Of a stretch of DNA of 64,000 nucleotides, positions 1 to 8,218 are shown piece after piece. Positions within the stretch are counted from its first letter, which is position 1; the number at the start of each line of letters is the position of its first letter. The stretch comes from Nocardioides_C sp963700955 (lineage in GTDB: Bacteria; Actinomycetota; Actinomycetes; Propionibacteriales; Nocardioidaceae), in NCBI GenBank assembly GCA_963700955.1, contig CAVOZH010000008.1, positions 62,001 to 126,000 of the forward strand, read 5' to 3'. The translations under genes and the position numbers were made by a program. Under the pieces are notes generated by a model. The model saw only the letters and a program-made list of their open reading frames with translations, had not been told where the DNA came from and searched no databases.

Positions 1-284
1 ACGAGCGCGGTGCGGTGCGCGGGCGTGCCGGTCGGGATCGCGAACAGGTCCATGAAACCGAGGGTTGCCGCCGCGAGTGCGCCGACCACCCCGATCGCGA
101 CCAGCCACAGTGCGCCGGTGGCCAGCGCGTCGGGGGAGGCCACCTGTGAGGCGAGGTCGAAGACGAAGCCGGCGACCCAGGCGCCGATCGGCACTGTGAC
201 GAGGATGGGGTGGAACGGATGCCCGTACGGGCCGGCAAGTACGGCGGACACCGGCTGCTTGCCGTGCGAGTCCACCTCGTTCAT
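1..284 (-). CDS. DUF2231 family membrane protein (3' end outside window)
   Basis: The first 94 codons of a small integral membrane protein are visible; the C-terminus lies beyond base 1. The N-terminal GHPFHPILVTVPIGAW stretch is the typical opening of DUF2231 proteins, and two hydrophobic segments follow (about residues 26-48 and 55-78). The function of the family is not established. The ATG at 284-282 overlaps the TGA of the upstream patatin remnant (ATGA), and a GGAGGT ribosome site lies at 291-296, six bases upstream, so it can be translated despite decay of its neighbour. Confidence 0.8.
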   Translation of the reverse strand, partial: MNEVDSHGKQPVSAVLAGPYGHPFHPILVTVPIGAWVAGFVFDLASQVASPDALATGALWLVAIGVVGALAAATLGFMDLFAIPTGTPAHRTAL

Positions 285-588
285 GGTCGCACCTCCTCTA
301 TCGGGTGGAACGAGTCAGATGGCTGGACGGTTCGGTCGTGCCCCGCTGAATGCTTGTGCAGGGACAGGAATGTCTCCGGCCGCGGTGAGAGGTCGCGACC
401 GGCGTCGAGCCAGTCCCGGCTGGACCGAAGTGCTCGGTCGATGAGCCGCGGGCATGGCTGAAGTCGGCACTCGAGACCGGAAGTGGACACAGCGGTGGGA
501 GGAGGTGCCGCTCCGCCAGTGCCTGCATCATGCCGACCTGGACGGTGCCGAGACTGGCACCACCGGAGAGAACGAAGGGTGTGGTCAC
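281..588 (-). pseudogene. Patatin-like phospholipase remnant, interior deleted
   Basis: The first 32 residues are an intact patatin-family N-terminus with the oxyanion/glycine motif LSGGASLGTVQVGMMQAL. After about base 493 the sequence loses similarity. From about base 450, in a different frame, a typical patatin C-terminus appears (SSRDWLDAGRDLSPRPETFL, then SLHKH). The G-x-S-x-G nucleophile region and catalytic Asp are absent. Normal members are about 270-320 aa, so roughly 0.6-0.7 kb has been lost. The terminal TGA overlaps the next gene's ATG. The family assignment is by motif recognition. Confidence 0.75.
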
Positions 589-621
589 GGGGACCTGGTT
601 TCGAGATCGTGCCTGTCCTCG

Positions 622-650
622 ACGTTAGGCCGCCTCGATCGTTTAGTCAA
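622..650 (-). promoter_or_regulatory. Sigma70-type promoter of the patatin remnant / DUF2231 unit
   Basis: On the minus strand TTGACT (650-645) and TAACGT (627-622) are separated by exactly 17 bp. The predicted start is about 27 nt before the ATG at 588, so the promoter survives although its first gene is broken. Confidence 0.55.
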
Positions 651-727
651 TGGATCTCTCCGTTAGAAAAGAGCCAGCTCGCGGACGGGGCGCCGCGATC
701 CGAAGCCCGACATCGCGGCCGGCGACG

Positions 728-1156
728 TCAGCCGGCGTCCGTCGGAGGAGTTCCTGCGATGTTGACGAGCCAGCTGACGCCGAACTTGTCGACGCACATC
801 CCGAAGGTGTCACCCCACGGCGCACGCTCGAGCGGCATGCCGACGGTGCCGCCGGCGGAGAGCTTGTCCCAGTAGCCGCGGAGCTCCGCCTCGTCTTCAC
901 CGCTCAGGGAGATGGAGTGGTTGTTGCCCGGCGTGTAGTCCATGCTGTTCGGGGTGTCCGCGGCCATGAGCATGAGCCCACCTTCGGTGGCCAGCATCGA
1001 ATGCATGATCTTGTCTTGCTCGGCCGGGTCCTCGCTCGCCTGGAACTCGGCGAACGTGCTACGGGTCAGCTCGCCTCCGAACACCGACTGGTAGAAGTCC
1101 ATCGCCTCTTTCGCCGTGTCGCGAAAACCGAGGTAGGGGTTGAGACGCGTGCTCAT
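728..1156 (-). CDS. VOC/PhnB-like glyoxalase-fold protein
   Basis: A 142-aa protein of the PhnB-like branch of the vicinal oxygen chelate superfamily (also annotated as 3-demethylubiquinone-9 methyltransferase-like). Seen: the opening LNPYLGFRDTAKEAMDFYQS, the central GGLMLMAAD and the closing WGDTFGMCVDKFGVSWLVNI, all normal landmarks at full length. A GAGGAG ribosome site precedes the ATG. The substrate is unknown; such proteins are often resistance or metabolite-binding proteins. No operon partner is evident. Confidence 0.85.
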   Translation of the reverse strand: MSTRLNPYLGFRDTAKEAMDFYQSVFGGELTRSTFAEFQASEDPAEQDKIMHSMLATEGGLMLMAADTPNSMDYTPGNNHSISLSGEDEAELRGYWDKLSAGGTVGMPLERAPWGDTFGMCVDKFGVSWLVNIAGTPPTDAG

Positions 1157-1258
1157 GATCTGGCTCCTCGCTGGTCCGGGTTCTTCTCAAGTCTGACCCT
1201 CCTGCCGGAGGAAAGTCATCGGGAAACCCGCGGCAATCGCCGCTCGGTCCCGCTGGGC

Positions 1259-1900
1259 TCAGGCCGTGTCGATCCCGAGGGCGGCGCCGGGCGGGCGGCT
1301 CGCGAGGCTGCCGCGAAGGTAGTGGTGGATGGCTTCCTGGAGGCTGGGGCGGATGGTTCCCTCGACCTCGTGTTGCCTCGACACTGCGCGCTGACCGATG
1401 GTTCGGTCGAAGAGCAGACCCTCGGCCAGGCTGATGAGGTTCGCCGCCGACTCCGACGCGTTGGCCGCGCCCAGAGTGTTCATCAGCTGCTCCGCCAACG
1501 GCTGGGAGAAGGTTGCCGCCGCGAGGAGTGCGTGAAGCTCCGGGTCGTGCCGGAGCTCGAGGGTCAGCGCATAACGGGCGACGATGTCCTGCCTGTGCTC
1601 AGTGAGCATGTGCTCGAGGAAGCCCGCGATGCCGGCGGCGACGTCAGCGAGGTCCGGAGGCCCTGACGTCGGCTCGCGCATACCGGAGTCCGCGAAGACC
1701 CCTCGGGCCCGGGTGGCCAGCTCCGTTGCTGCCGCCGCGAGCAGGTCCCGCCGGGTGCGGGCATAGAACGAGGTGGATCCCGGCGGGAGTCCGAGGTCCC
1801 GGTCGACGGCTCGGTGGGTCACCGCGCGGATGCCCTCGTCGGCGGCGATCCGGATGACCGCTTCGGCGATTCGAGTACGGCGGTCACTCTCGATGGTCAT
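1259..1900 (-). CDS. TetR family transcriptional regulator
   Basis: A 213-aa regulator. An N-terminal HTH (about residues 8-55, with GIRAVTHRAVDRDLGLPPGS and FYARTRRDLL) is followed by an all-helical ligand domain. I chose the ATG at 1900 rather than the in-frame GTG at 1909 because a GGGAGG site lies 8 nt upstream of it and would overlap the GTG. It diverges from zapE; a perfect 22-bp palindrome lies between them, the natural candidate operator, so self-regulation and zapE control are inferred. The ligand is unknown. Confidence 0.88.
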   Translation of the reverse strand: MTIESDRRTRIAEAVIRIAADEGIRAVTHRAVDRDLGLPPGSTSFYARTRRDLLAAAATELATRARGVFADSGMREPTSGPPDLADVAAGIAGFLEHMLTEHRQDIVARYALTLELRHDPELHALLAAATFSQPLAEQLMNTLGAANASESAANLISLAEGLLFDRTIGQRAVSRQHEVEGTIRPSLQEAIHHYLRGSLASRPPGAALGIDTA

Positions 1901-1921
1901 GCGGCGCACCTCCCTTCCCGA

Positions 1922-1943
1922 CGACTCTACAGATGTAGAGTCG
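1922..1943. promoter_or_regulatory. Perfect 22-bp palindrome: divergent promoter and probable TetR operator
   Basis: Arms CGACTCTACA and TGTAGAGTCG (10 bp each, 2-bp spacer). Each arm contains a TAGAGT hexamer: the plus-strand copy (1936-1941) is 6 nt from the zapE GTG, giving a leaderless message; the minus-strand copy (1929-1924) serves the TetR gene. Regulator binding here would block both promoters. Confidence 0.75.
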
Positions 1944-1947
1944 CGAC

Positions 1948-3051
1948 GTGACCAGGCCGAGCAATCGGAGCGCGGAACCGCTCCACCGCGCCGCGGTCGA
2001 CGCGGGGTTCCAGCTCGACTTCGCCCAGAGGCAGGCTGCCGAGCGTCTCGAGCGGCTGGCCGGCACGGTCGGCAGCCGACAGCGGCGCCGGGACCGCGTG
2101 CGCGGCCTCTACCTGTGGGGACCAGTCGGGCGGGGGAAGACCTGGCTGCTCGACGCCTTCTACGACCTGGCCCCGACCGCGTCGAAACGGCGGGTGCACT
2201 TCCACGGCTTCTTCAGGGACCTGCACGGCGCGGTCCACGCGAACCGCTCCTCGAGGCACGCTTTCGACGCGGCGGTCGACGAGCTGTTCGAAGGCTGCGA
2301 GCTCATGTGCTTCGACGAGTTCCATCTTCACGACGTCGGCGACGCCATGCTGGTGACCCGGCTGCTCCGAACCCTCTTCCACCGTGGGGTCGTCCTCGTG
2401 GCCACCTCCAACTACCCGCCCCATGGCCTGCTGCCCAACCCGCTCTACCACCCCCTGTTCCAGCCGGGCATCGACCTCATCCGGTCGCACATGGAGCTCC
2501 TCGAGGTGGCCGGCCCCACGGACTACCGGACAGCCCTGGAGCGGGGTGGGCCGCAGTGCGGTTTCCGCTCGGGCGCCTTCGTCTGGCCGGGAGGCCGCGA
2601 ACAACTGGTGGACGCAGGTCTGCGGCTCCCCGAGGTCCACGAAAGGACGCGGGTCGTGGTGGGAAGCCGTGCGCTGACTGCATGGGCAGTGCGGGGGGAC
2701 CTCGTGTGGTTCGACTTCCGCGACCTGTGCGACACGCCCACCTCCGCCCTCGACATGCTCGTGGTCGCTGAGCGGTTCACGAGCTGGGTGGTCAGCAACG
2801 TGCCTCCGCTCGCCGAGTGCTCCCCGGACGTGCAGCAGCGGTTCGTCAACCTCGTCGACGTCCTCCACGACAGGGATGCCGCCCTCACCCTCGTGGCCAA
2901 CGGACCGCTCGAGGCGCTCCTTGCGGGCGACCACCTCCCACCCGACATCCATCGGACCGCGAGCCGGCTTCAGCTGCTTCGGACCCGGCCGCTGTCGTGC
3001 GGTCTCGTCGCCAGCAGCGCCGCCGTGGAAGGCGGGGACCAAGGCCTCTGA
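1948..3051 (+). CDS. zapE: Cell division protein ZapE (AFG1-like ATPase)
   Basis: A 367-aa AFG1/ZapE-type AAA+ ATPase. Seen: Walker A GPVGRGKT at residues 58-65, Walker B with CFDEFHLHD at 121-129, sensor-type VATSNYPP and the family stretch FHRGVVLVATSNYPPHGLLP. In enterobacteria ZapE acts at the Z ring; its role in actinobacteria is less clear. The GTG start sits 6 nt after a TAGAGT -10 box inside the palindrome shared with the TetR gene, implying a leaderless transcript. Downstream genes are 32 bp away but unrelated in function. Confidence 0.9.
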   Translation: MTRPSNRSAEPLHRAAVDAGFQLDFAQRQAAERLERLAGTVGSRQRRRDRVRGLYLWGPVGRGKTWLLDAFYDLAPTASKRRVHFHGFFRDLHGAVHANRSSRHAFDAAVDELFEGCELMCFDEFHLHDVGDAMLVTRLLRTLFHRGVVLVATSNYPPHGLLPNPLYHPLFQPGIDLIRSHMELLEVAGPTDYRTALERGGPQCGFRSGAFVWPGGREQLVDAGLRLPEVHERTRVVVGSRALTAWAVRGDLVWFDFRDLCDTPTSALDMLVVAERFTSWVVSNVPPLAECSPDVQQRFVNLVDVLHDRDAALTLVANGPLEALLAGDHLPPDIHRTASRLQLLRTRPLSCGLVASSAAVEGGDQGL

Positions 3052-3083
3052 CACTTCCGGAGCCGGTCGGTGGGTAATGAGGT

Positions 3084-3968
3084 GTGGCGCCTCGGATGCT
3101 CCTGACAGATCTGCTCGGCCGCCCCGTCGTCGACGCCCAGGGTCGACGGGTGGGTCGGCTGCTCGACGTGACGGTGTACGTCGACCGCGGCCACCCGCTC
3201 GTCCATCGCGCGATGGTCGGGTCAAGGCGGTCGCGCCGACTCGTGCCGTGGGCAGCCGTTCACGACGTGGACGCCGACGAGCTGCGCCTCGGTGAGACCG
3301 GGGACACGGCTGGTGCGGCCGGTGGCCCAGGAGAGCCCGCCCTGGAGGAGCACGAGCTGCTCCTCGGCCGCGACGTCCTCGACACCGAGGTCGTCGACCT
3401 CGCCGGCGAGCGACTGTCGCGCGTGTCCGACGTACTTCTCGTGGATCTCGGTGGCGACCGTCGCGAGGTGGCAGCCGTGGACGTCGGACTCGGTGGCCTG
3501 CTCCGCCGCCTGGGCCTGCGCCGGCTGGGGGATCGGCTGCCCACGGTGGCGGTCGACTGGGCGGACCTGCACCTGACCTCGAGTCGCGGGCATGTCGTCG
3601 AGCTGAGCACGTCGACCGCCGGAGTGCACCGTCTCGACTCGCGCGGCCTCGCCGAGCTGCTGGCCAGGCTGAGCCTGGGCAAGGCCGCCGACGTGATGCG
3701 CACGGTCGGCCCGGAACGTTCGGCCGGCGCCCTGCACCGAAGCCACCCGGCTGTCGGCCGGCGCCTGCTTCACGCGCTGGGGCCGCACGACGCGCAGCGG
3801 ATCGTCCAGGCAGCATCCGGTGCAGCGAGCGAGCACCTCACCGAGCTGCACGGACAGCTGCCGGCACGGCGCCGGCGGCGCTTCCTGCGCACCGCGGGTT
3901 GGCGGGTGCACCGTCCCACCGGCCCTCCGGAAGGGGAGTCACCGGCAGAGCCCACCGGACAGTCCTGA
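3084..3968 (+). CDS. PRC-barrel / MgtE N-terminal domain protein
   Basis: A 294-aa cytosolic protein: two PRC-barrel-like segments (about residues 5-60 and 95-170), then a helical region resembling the intracellular MgtE_N sensor domain of magnesium channels (about 185-270, with LAELLARLSLGKAADVMRT and LGPHDAQRIVQAA). It has no membrane segment. Its TGA overlaps the ATG of the NRAMP-like transporter by one base, so the two are coupled. I infer a cytoplasmic gating or regulatory partner of that transporter. Domain calls are from sequence pattern only. Confidence 0.8.
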   Translation: MAPRMLLTDLLGRPVVDAQGRRVGRLLDVTVYVDRGHPLVHRAMVGSRRSRRLVPWAAVHDVDADELRLGETGDTAGAAGGPGEPALEEHELLLGRDVLDTEVVDLAGERLSRVSDVLLVDLGGDRREVAAVDVGLGGLLRRLGLRRLGDRLPTVAVDWADLHLTSSRGHVVELSTSTAGVHRLDSRGLAELLARLSLGKAADVMRTVGPERSAGALHRSHPAVGRRLLHALGPHDAQRIVQAASGAASEHLTELHGQLPARRRRRFLRTAGWRVHRPTGPPEGESPAEPTGQS

Positions 3969-5230
3969 TGCCGACGACTGCGCTCCGTAGACGGCCGGGT
4001 CGGCGGGGGAGCAGACGACTCCAGCTGGCGGTGCTGGTCTCGGTGATCGGGCCGGGGCTGCTCGCCGGTCTGTCCGACGACGACCCCGCGGGGATCACGA
4101 CGTACTCCGTGCTCGGGTCGAGCTACGGCTACCAGCTGCTGTGGGTATTGCTGCTCGCCACGGTGGCGCTGGTGGTCTTCCACAGCCTCGCCGCTCAGAT
4201 GGGCATCGTGACCGGCCAGGGACTGGTCGGGCTGGTTCGCGACCGGTACGGCGTACGGCGCGGCGGCCTGGCGATGGGGCTGCTGCTGTTCGCGAACCTC
4301 GGCACCACGTGTGCGGAGCTCGCGGGAGTCGCCGCCGGCTTCGAGCTCTTCGGGGTCACGCGTTACGTCTCGGTCCCGGTCGCGACCGCGGCGGTCACCT
4401 GGCTCGTCCTCAAGGGCAGCTTCCACCGGGTGGAGCACCTCCTCATGGTCCTGGCGGCGGTGCTGGTGGCCTACGTGGCTGCGGGCTTCATCGTCGGGCC
4501 GGACTGGAAGGCGGCGGCGACAGGACTCGTCGTGCCGTCCATGCCGCTGACACGCGACGCGATCCTGATCGTGACCGCGACCGTGGGGACCACCCTGGCA
4601 CCCTGGGGACTCTCGTTCGTCCAGTCCTACGCCGTCGACAAGAAGCTGGTTGAGTCCGACCTGCCCTACGAGCGGGTCGATGTGGTCACCGGCTCGCTGC
4701 TGACCGGAGTCGTCGGGTTCTTCGTCGTGGTGACGTGCGCCGCCACCCTCCACGTCCAGGGGGTCAGTGTCGCATCAGCGGCGGACGCGGCGGGTGCTCT
4801 CGAGCCCTTGGCCGGACGGTACGCGGGAGCGCTCTTCGGTGTCGGGATCATCGGCGCGGCGCTGCTCGCGGCAGCCGTCCTGCCCCTGTCGACGGCCTAC
4901 TCGCTCTGCGAGTTCACCGGCCGCGAGGGCGCCCTCGACGACGGCTTCAAGGGTGCGCCCCTGTTCTACGGCACCTACATCTTCGTGGCGGTCGCGGCCT
5001 GCCTGATGGTGCTCGTCCCGGGCCTGCCGCTCGTCCCGGTGCTGGTCCTCAGCCAGGTCCTCAACGCCGTGCTGCTGCTTCCGCTGCTGGTGTTCATGTA
5101 CGGACTGTCGCGGGACCGGTCCCTGATGGGCGACTTCACAGCGGGCCGGGCCGCGAGCGGGGTGTACCTGCTGGCGATCGGGTTCATCGCCCTCTGCGTC
5201 GGCGCACTCCTCGTGCTGATGGTGGCCTGA
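3968..5230 (+). CDS. NRAMP-related divalent metal transporter
   Basis: A 420-aa membrane protein with about 11 hydrophobic segments. The TM1 signature is DDDPAGITTYS instead of the classical DPGN motif, and the TM6 region reads TLAPWGLSFVQSY, where manganese/iron transporters have an M-P-H motif. The classical metal-binding methionine therefore seems absent. With the coupled MgtE_N partner this favours a magnesium-type or atypical NRAMP relative (inference). The ATG at 3968 is set by the 1-nt overlap with the upstream stop. A strong hairpin follows the stop codon. Confidence 0.85.
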   Translation: MPTTALRRRPGRRGSRRLQLAVLVSVIGPGLLAGLSDDDPAGITTYSVLGSSYGYQLLWVLLLATVALVVFHSLAAQMGIVTGQGLVGLVRDRYGVRRGGLAMGLLLFANLGTTCAELAGVAAGFELFGVTRYVSVPVATAAVTWLVLKGSFHRVEHLLMVLAAVLVAYVAAGFIVGPDWKAAATGLVVPSMPLTRDAILIVTATVGTTLAPWGLSFVQSYAVDKKLVESDLPYERVDVVTGSLLTGVVGFFVVVTCAATLHVQGVSVASAADAAGALEPLAGRYAGALFGVGIIGAALLAAAVLPLSTAYSLCEFTGREGALDDGFKGAPLFYGTYIFVAVAACLMVLVPGLPLVPVLVLSQVLNAVLLLPLLVFMYGLSRDRSLMGDFTAGRAASGVYLLAIGFIALCVGALLVLMVA

Positions 5231-5236
5231 CAGCGA

Positions 5237-5273
5237 CACCGCCCGGGCCGACGGGGATCCGGCCCGGGCGGTG
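5237..5273. terminator. Bidirectional hairpin terminator
   Basis: Perfect 13-bp stem (CACCGCCCGGGCC with GGCCCGGGCGGTG) and an 11-nt loop, between the convergent NRAMP and TSUP genes. Confidence 0.8.
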
Positions 5274-5284
5274 GGTTCGAGGTG

Positions 5285-6154
5285 TCAGGCCTCGGTCAGG
5301 GTCCGCCTGAGCGGGCAGGACGAGACGAACGTCCAGCAGGCACCTGCCGCCAGCGCCAAGGCCGCCAGTACCTCGACGATCGGCAGCACGAAACCCGCCG
5401 GCGCCTGCTGCGCGAGGACGACGCCACCCATGACGAGGACGAACCAGCCGAAGCCCTTGCGCAGCGCGTCCTCGGGAATCCTTCCGGCGAGGCGACCGCC
5501 GACGACGCTGCCGAGGACGGCGGCCAGGGTCACCGGGATCACGAGGCCCCAGTCGAGGTGGACCGAGCTCAGGTAGCCGGCGAGGCCACCGAGCGAGTTC
5601 ATCACGATGACCAGCAGCGACGTGCCGACCGCGACGGCCATCGGCAGACCGCCGAGCAGGGCGAGCGCCGGCACCACGAGGAAGCCGCCACCGGCACCGA
5701 CGAGGCTGGCCACGAGGCCGACCACGAGGCCGTTGACCAGCACCCGGAGCACCGGGAGCTCGGTGTGCTTCTTCGACTCGTCGACCCTGCGACCCCGGAT
5801 CATCCCGAACGACGTGGCCAGCATCATCAGCGCGAACGCCACGAGCAGGACCTCACCGGGGAGGTGGCCGCCGAGCATGCCGCCGAGGAAGGCGCCGACG
5901 AGGCCGGCCGCCCCGAAGATCAGCCCGGTCCGCCACCGGACCCGCCCCGCGCGGGCGTGGCTGACGACGCCCGCCGCGGAGGTCACCCCGACCACGAACA
6001 GCGATGCGGCGATCGCCTCCTTGGGGTCCATCCCGGCGACGTAGACCAGGATCGGGACGGTCAGGATCGAGCCGCCCCCACCCAGCACTCCGAGCGACAC
6101 GCCGATGAGCAGCGACAGCGCGAGCACGACGACCAGGGTGGCCGAAAGGTCCAT
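5285..6154 (-). CDS. TSUP (TauE/SafE) family sulfur-compound exporter
   Basis: A 289-aa membrane protein with about eight hydrophobic segments and the paired glycine-rich repeats of the TSUP family (GVLGGGGSILTVPILVYVAG near the start and SLVGAGGGFLVVPALALLGG in the middle). The ATG at 6154 overlaps the stop of the rhodanese gene (TGATG), giving an operon of MBL-rhodanese, rhodanese and TSUP. In such sulfide/persulfide operons the TSUP member is thought to export sulfite or thiosulfate formed by the upstream enzymes; substrate direction here is inferred from context. Confidence 0.9.
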   Translation of the reverse strand: MDLSATLVVVLALSLLIGVSLGVLGGGGSILTVPILVYVAGMDPKEAIAASLFVVGVTSAAGVVSHARAGRVRWRTGLIFGAAGLVGAFLGGMLGGHLPGEVLLVAFALMMLATSFGMIRGRRVDESKKHTELPVLRVLVNGLVVGLVASLVGAGGGFLVVPALALLGGLPMAVAVGTSLLVIVMNSLGGLAGYLSSVHLDWGLVIPVTLAAVLGSVVGGRLAGRIPEDALRKGFGWFVLVMGGVVLAQQAPAGFVLPIVEVLAALALAAGACWTFVSSCPLRRTLTEA

Positions 6155-6741
6155 CACGCCGTCTCGGCGAGGGCCTTGACCACCGCGTCCATGTCGCAGG
6201 AGTCGCCCCGCTGGTTCCACGGCATCTTCGACAGGAGCGTGCCCATCGCGCACGTGTTGGTGAGCGCGGCGGTGACGAGGCCCGTACCGATGCCGGCTGC
6301 AACCCACTTCAGCCGGGGGGCGGCGGCGCTGCCGAAGACGCTCGCGGCGACGATCGTCCCGGCCGTCAGCCGGACCTGGCGCTCGAGCTCCCAGGTCTGG
6401 CGGCCGCGGTTCACGGGGGCGCCGGCGCCCTCCCAGGCGACCATCCCACCGTCGAGGACGCGTAGTCCGGGAAGGCCGACCTCGGCCAGGGCCTTCTCGG
6501 CCTGCTCGGCACGGTTGCCCGACCGGCAGACGAGCACGACGTCCTCGTCGAGGTGGCGACGCAGCTCGGCGCGGTGCTCGCGCAGGTTGTCGAGCGGCAC
6601 GTTGTACGAGCCAGGGATGTGCGCCGTCTCGAACTCGGCAGGGGTGCGGACGTCGAGCACGCGTGGCGCGTCGTTCGAGCCCAGGCGCTCCTGCAGGGTG
6701 GGTACGTCGAGTCGGCGGGCCTCAGTGGCGAGGTTCGTCAT
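6154..6741 (-). CDS. Rhodanese-like sulfurtransferase with membrane-associated tail
   Basis: A 195-aa protein. The N-terminal rhodanese domain (about residues 10-115) keeps the catalytic cysteine at position 72 in VCRSGNRAEQ and the DVRTPAEF motif. The C-terminal part (about 125-190) contains a hydrophobic pair resembling DUF2892. It probably carries sulfane sulfur between the persulfide dioxygenase upstream and acceptors, at the membrane. It is second in the operon, 69 bp after the MBL-rhodanese gene and overlapping the TSUP gene by 1 nt. Confidence 0.9.
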   Translation of the reverse strand: MTNLATEARRLDVPTLQERLGSNDAPRVLDVRTPAEFETAHIPGSYNVPLDNLREHRAELRRHLDEDVVLVCRSGNRAEQAEKALAEVGLPGLRVLDGGMVAWEGAGAPVNRGRQTWELERQVRLTAGTIVAASVFGSAAAPRLKWVAAGIGTGLVTAALTNTCAMGTLLSKMPWNQRGDSCDMDAVVKALAETA

Positions 6742-6810
6742 GGAAGGTTGGGTCTCCTCATCGGGGGTTGTTATGTGCTTGGGGCCTCGCGGCCCCTGGG
6801 TTACATCTGC

Positions 6811-8190
6811 TCAGGCAACGACGATCGGCAGCCCGGACCGGGCGGCGTTCTCGCCGAACGAGTCGTCGACCGCGACCACGTCGTAGCCACGCGCGTCGAG
6901 GATCGAGGCGACCACACTGGCCCGGTAGCCACCGGCACAGTGCACCCAGAGCCTCTTGCGCGGGATGTCGTCGAGGTGGGCCAGCACGCTGTGGATCGGC
7001 ACGTTGACGGCACCGTCGACGTGGCTCTCGGCGAACTCCTGGCCACGGCGTACGTCGAGCACCACCAGGTCGTCGTCGCCCTCCGCGGACGCCTCGTCGA
7101 GAGCGGACTTGAGGTCGTCGAACGTGGCGACCGGGAAGCTGCCGAGCGTCTCACCACCGGCCCACTCGTCGGGCTTTCCGGTGGCCATGGCGGCCGGCTT
7201 GGCCAGCCCGATGCGTGCCATGTCACGCTGCGCCTCGGCGACCTGCTCCGGAGTCTCGCCCAGCAGGGTCACGGTGGCGTCGTACGGCATGATCCAGCCG
7301 AGGTAGGTGATGAACTGCCCGTCGACGCCGAAGTTCACGCTGCCGATCAGGTGCCCGGCGGCGAAGGCCTCGCGGGTGCGCAGGTCGACGACCCACTCGC
7401 CCGCCTCGATACGGCGGCGCAGCTCGGCCGGGTCGGCGAGCGTCGGCCGGGACAGGTCGGGAGCCTCGGGGCCGGCGGAGTTCGCGGGGCCCATCTGGGC
7501 GTAGTAGGCCGGGAACTCGTCGAGGCCGGCGAGCAGCTTGTCGACGTACTCCTCCTCGTCCTGGGTGAGCGCCGGGTTGCCGAGCTTCTCCTGACCGATC
7601 GTGCTGGAGACGGCCTCGGTCTGGGTGGCCGAGCAGAAGCTGCCGAAGCCGTGGGTCGGGTACACCTCGGTCTCGTCGGGAAGCTCCTCGGCGAGACGGT
7701 GCGCGGAGCGCCACTGCGCGCGAACCAGAGTGTCGGTGTGGTCGGGACCGAGCAGGTCCGGACGACCGGTGGAGCCGTAGAGCAACGAGCCACCGGTGAA
7801 CACGGCGACCGACTCGCCCGCCGTCTCGAGGGCGTAGGACATGTGCGTGTGGGTGTGGCCCGGCGTGTGGACGGCACGGACGCGCATCGTGTCGCCGACC
7901 TCGACGACATCGCCGTCGTGGACGCCCACGCGCTCGAACTCGACCGGGTCGTCGGCGTTCACGTGGTACGCCGCCCCGACCTCCTGCGCCAGCGCCAGAC
8001 CGCCGGTCACGTAGTCGTTGTGGATGTGCGTCTCGAACACGTGGGTGATCTGGACTCCTGCAACGTCCGCGACCTCGAGGACGCGGTCGTAGTCACGCTG
8101 CGGGTCCACGACGAGGGCCACCTTGCCGTCGTGGGCGAGGTAGGTCCGGTCGCCGAGACCGGGGGTTTCGATCGGGGTCACGGTGATCAT
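6811..8190 (-). CDS. MBL-fold persulfide dioxygenase-like / tandem rhodanese protein
   Basis: A 459-aa protein of the CstB/ETHE1-rhodanese type. The N-terminal metallo-beta-lactamase domain has THIHNDYVTGG at residues 54-63 and HTPGHTHTHM. The first rhodanese-like domain (DLRTREAFAAGHLIGSVNFG) has no catalytic cysteine; the second has HCAGGYRAS with Cys418. Expected chemistry is oxidation of low-molecular-weight persulfides to sulfite and thiosulfate. GGAGG precedes the ATG. The gene heads the operon below two CsoR/CstR-type operators, one of which covers its -10. Confidence 0.9.
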   Translation of the reverse strand: MITVTPIETPGLGDRTYLAHDGKVALVVDPQRDYDRVLEVADVAGVQITHVFETHIHNDYVTGGLALAQEVGAAYHVNADDPVEFERVGVHDGDVVEVGDTMRVRAVHTPGHTHTHMSYALETAGESVAVFTGGSLLYGSTGRPDLLGPDHTDTLVRAQWRSAHRLAEELPDETEVYPTHGFGSFCSATQTEAVSSTIGQEKLGNPALTQDEEEYVDKLLAGLDEFPAYYAQMGPANSAGPEAPDLSRPTLADPAELRRRIEAGEWVVDLRTREAFAAGHLIGSVNFGVDGQFITYLGWIMPYDATVTLLGETPEQVAEAQRDMARIGLAKPAAMATGKPDEWAGGETLGSFPVATFDDLKSALDEASAEGDDDLVVLDVRRGQEFAESHVDGAVNVPIHSVLAHLDDIPRKRLWVHCAGGYRASVVASILDARGYDVVAVDDSFGENAARSGLPIVVA

Positions 8191-8218
8191 GTGAGCTGCC
8201 TCCTTGGAACGGGTCCTT

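Noticed and set aside
1927..3816. 629-aa minus-strand open frame opposite zapE and the PRC gene
   Set aside because: Arginine/proline-rich shadow frame of high-GC coding DNA; the plus-strand genes have clear motifs.
6781..6796. Terminator between the MBL-rhodanese and rhodanese genes
   Set aside because: Only a 6-bp stem without a T tract; the genes look like one operon.
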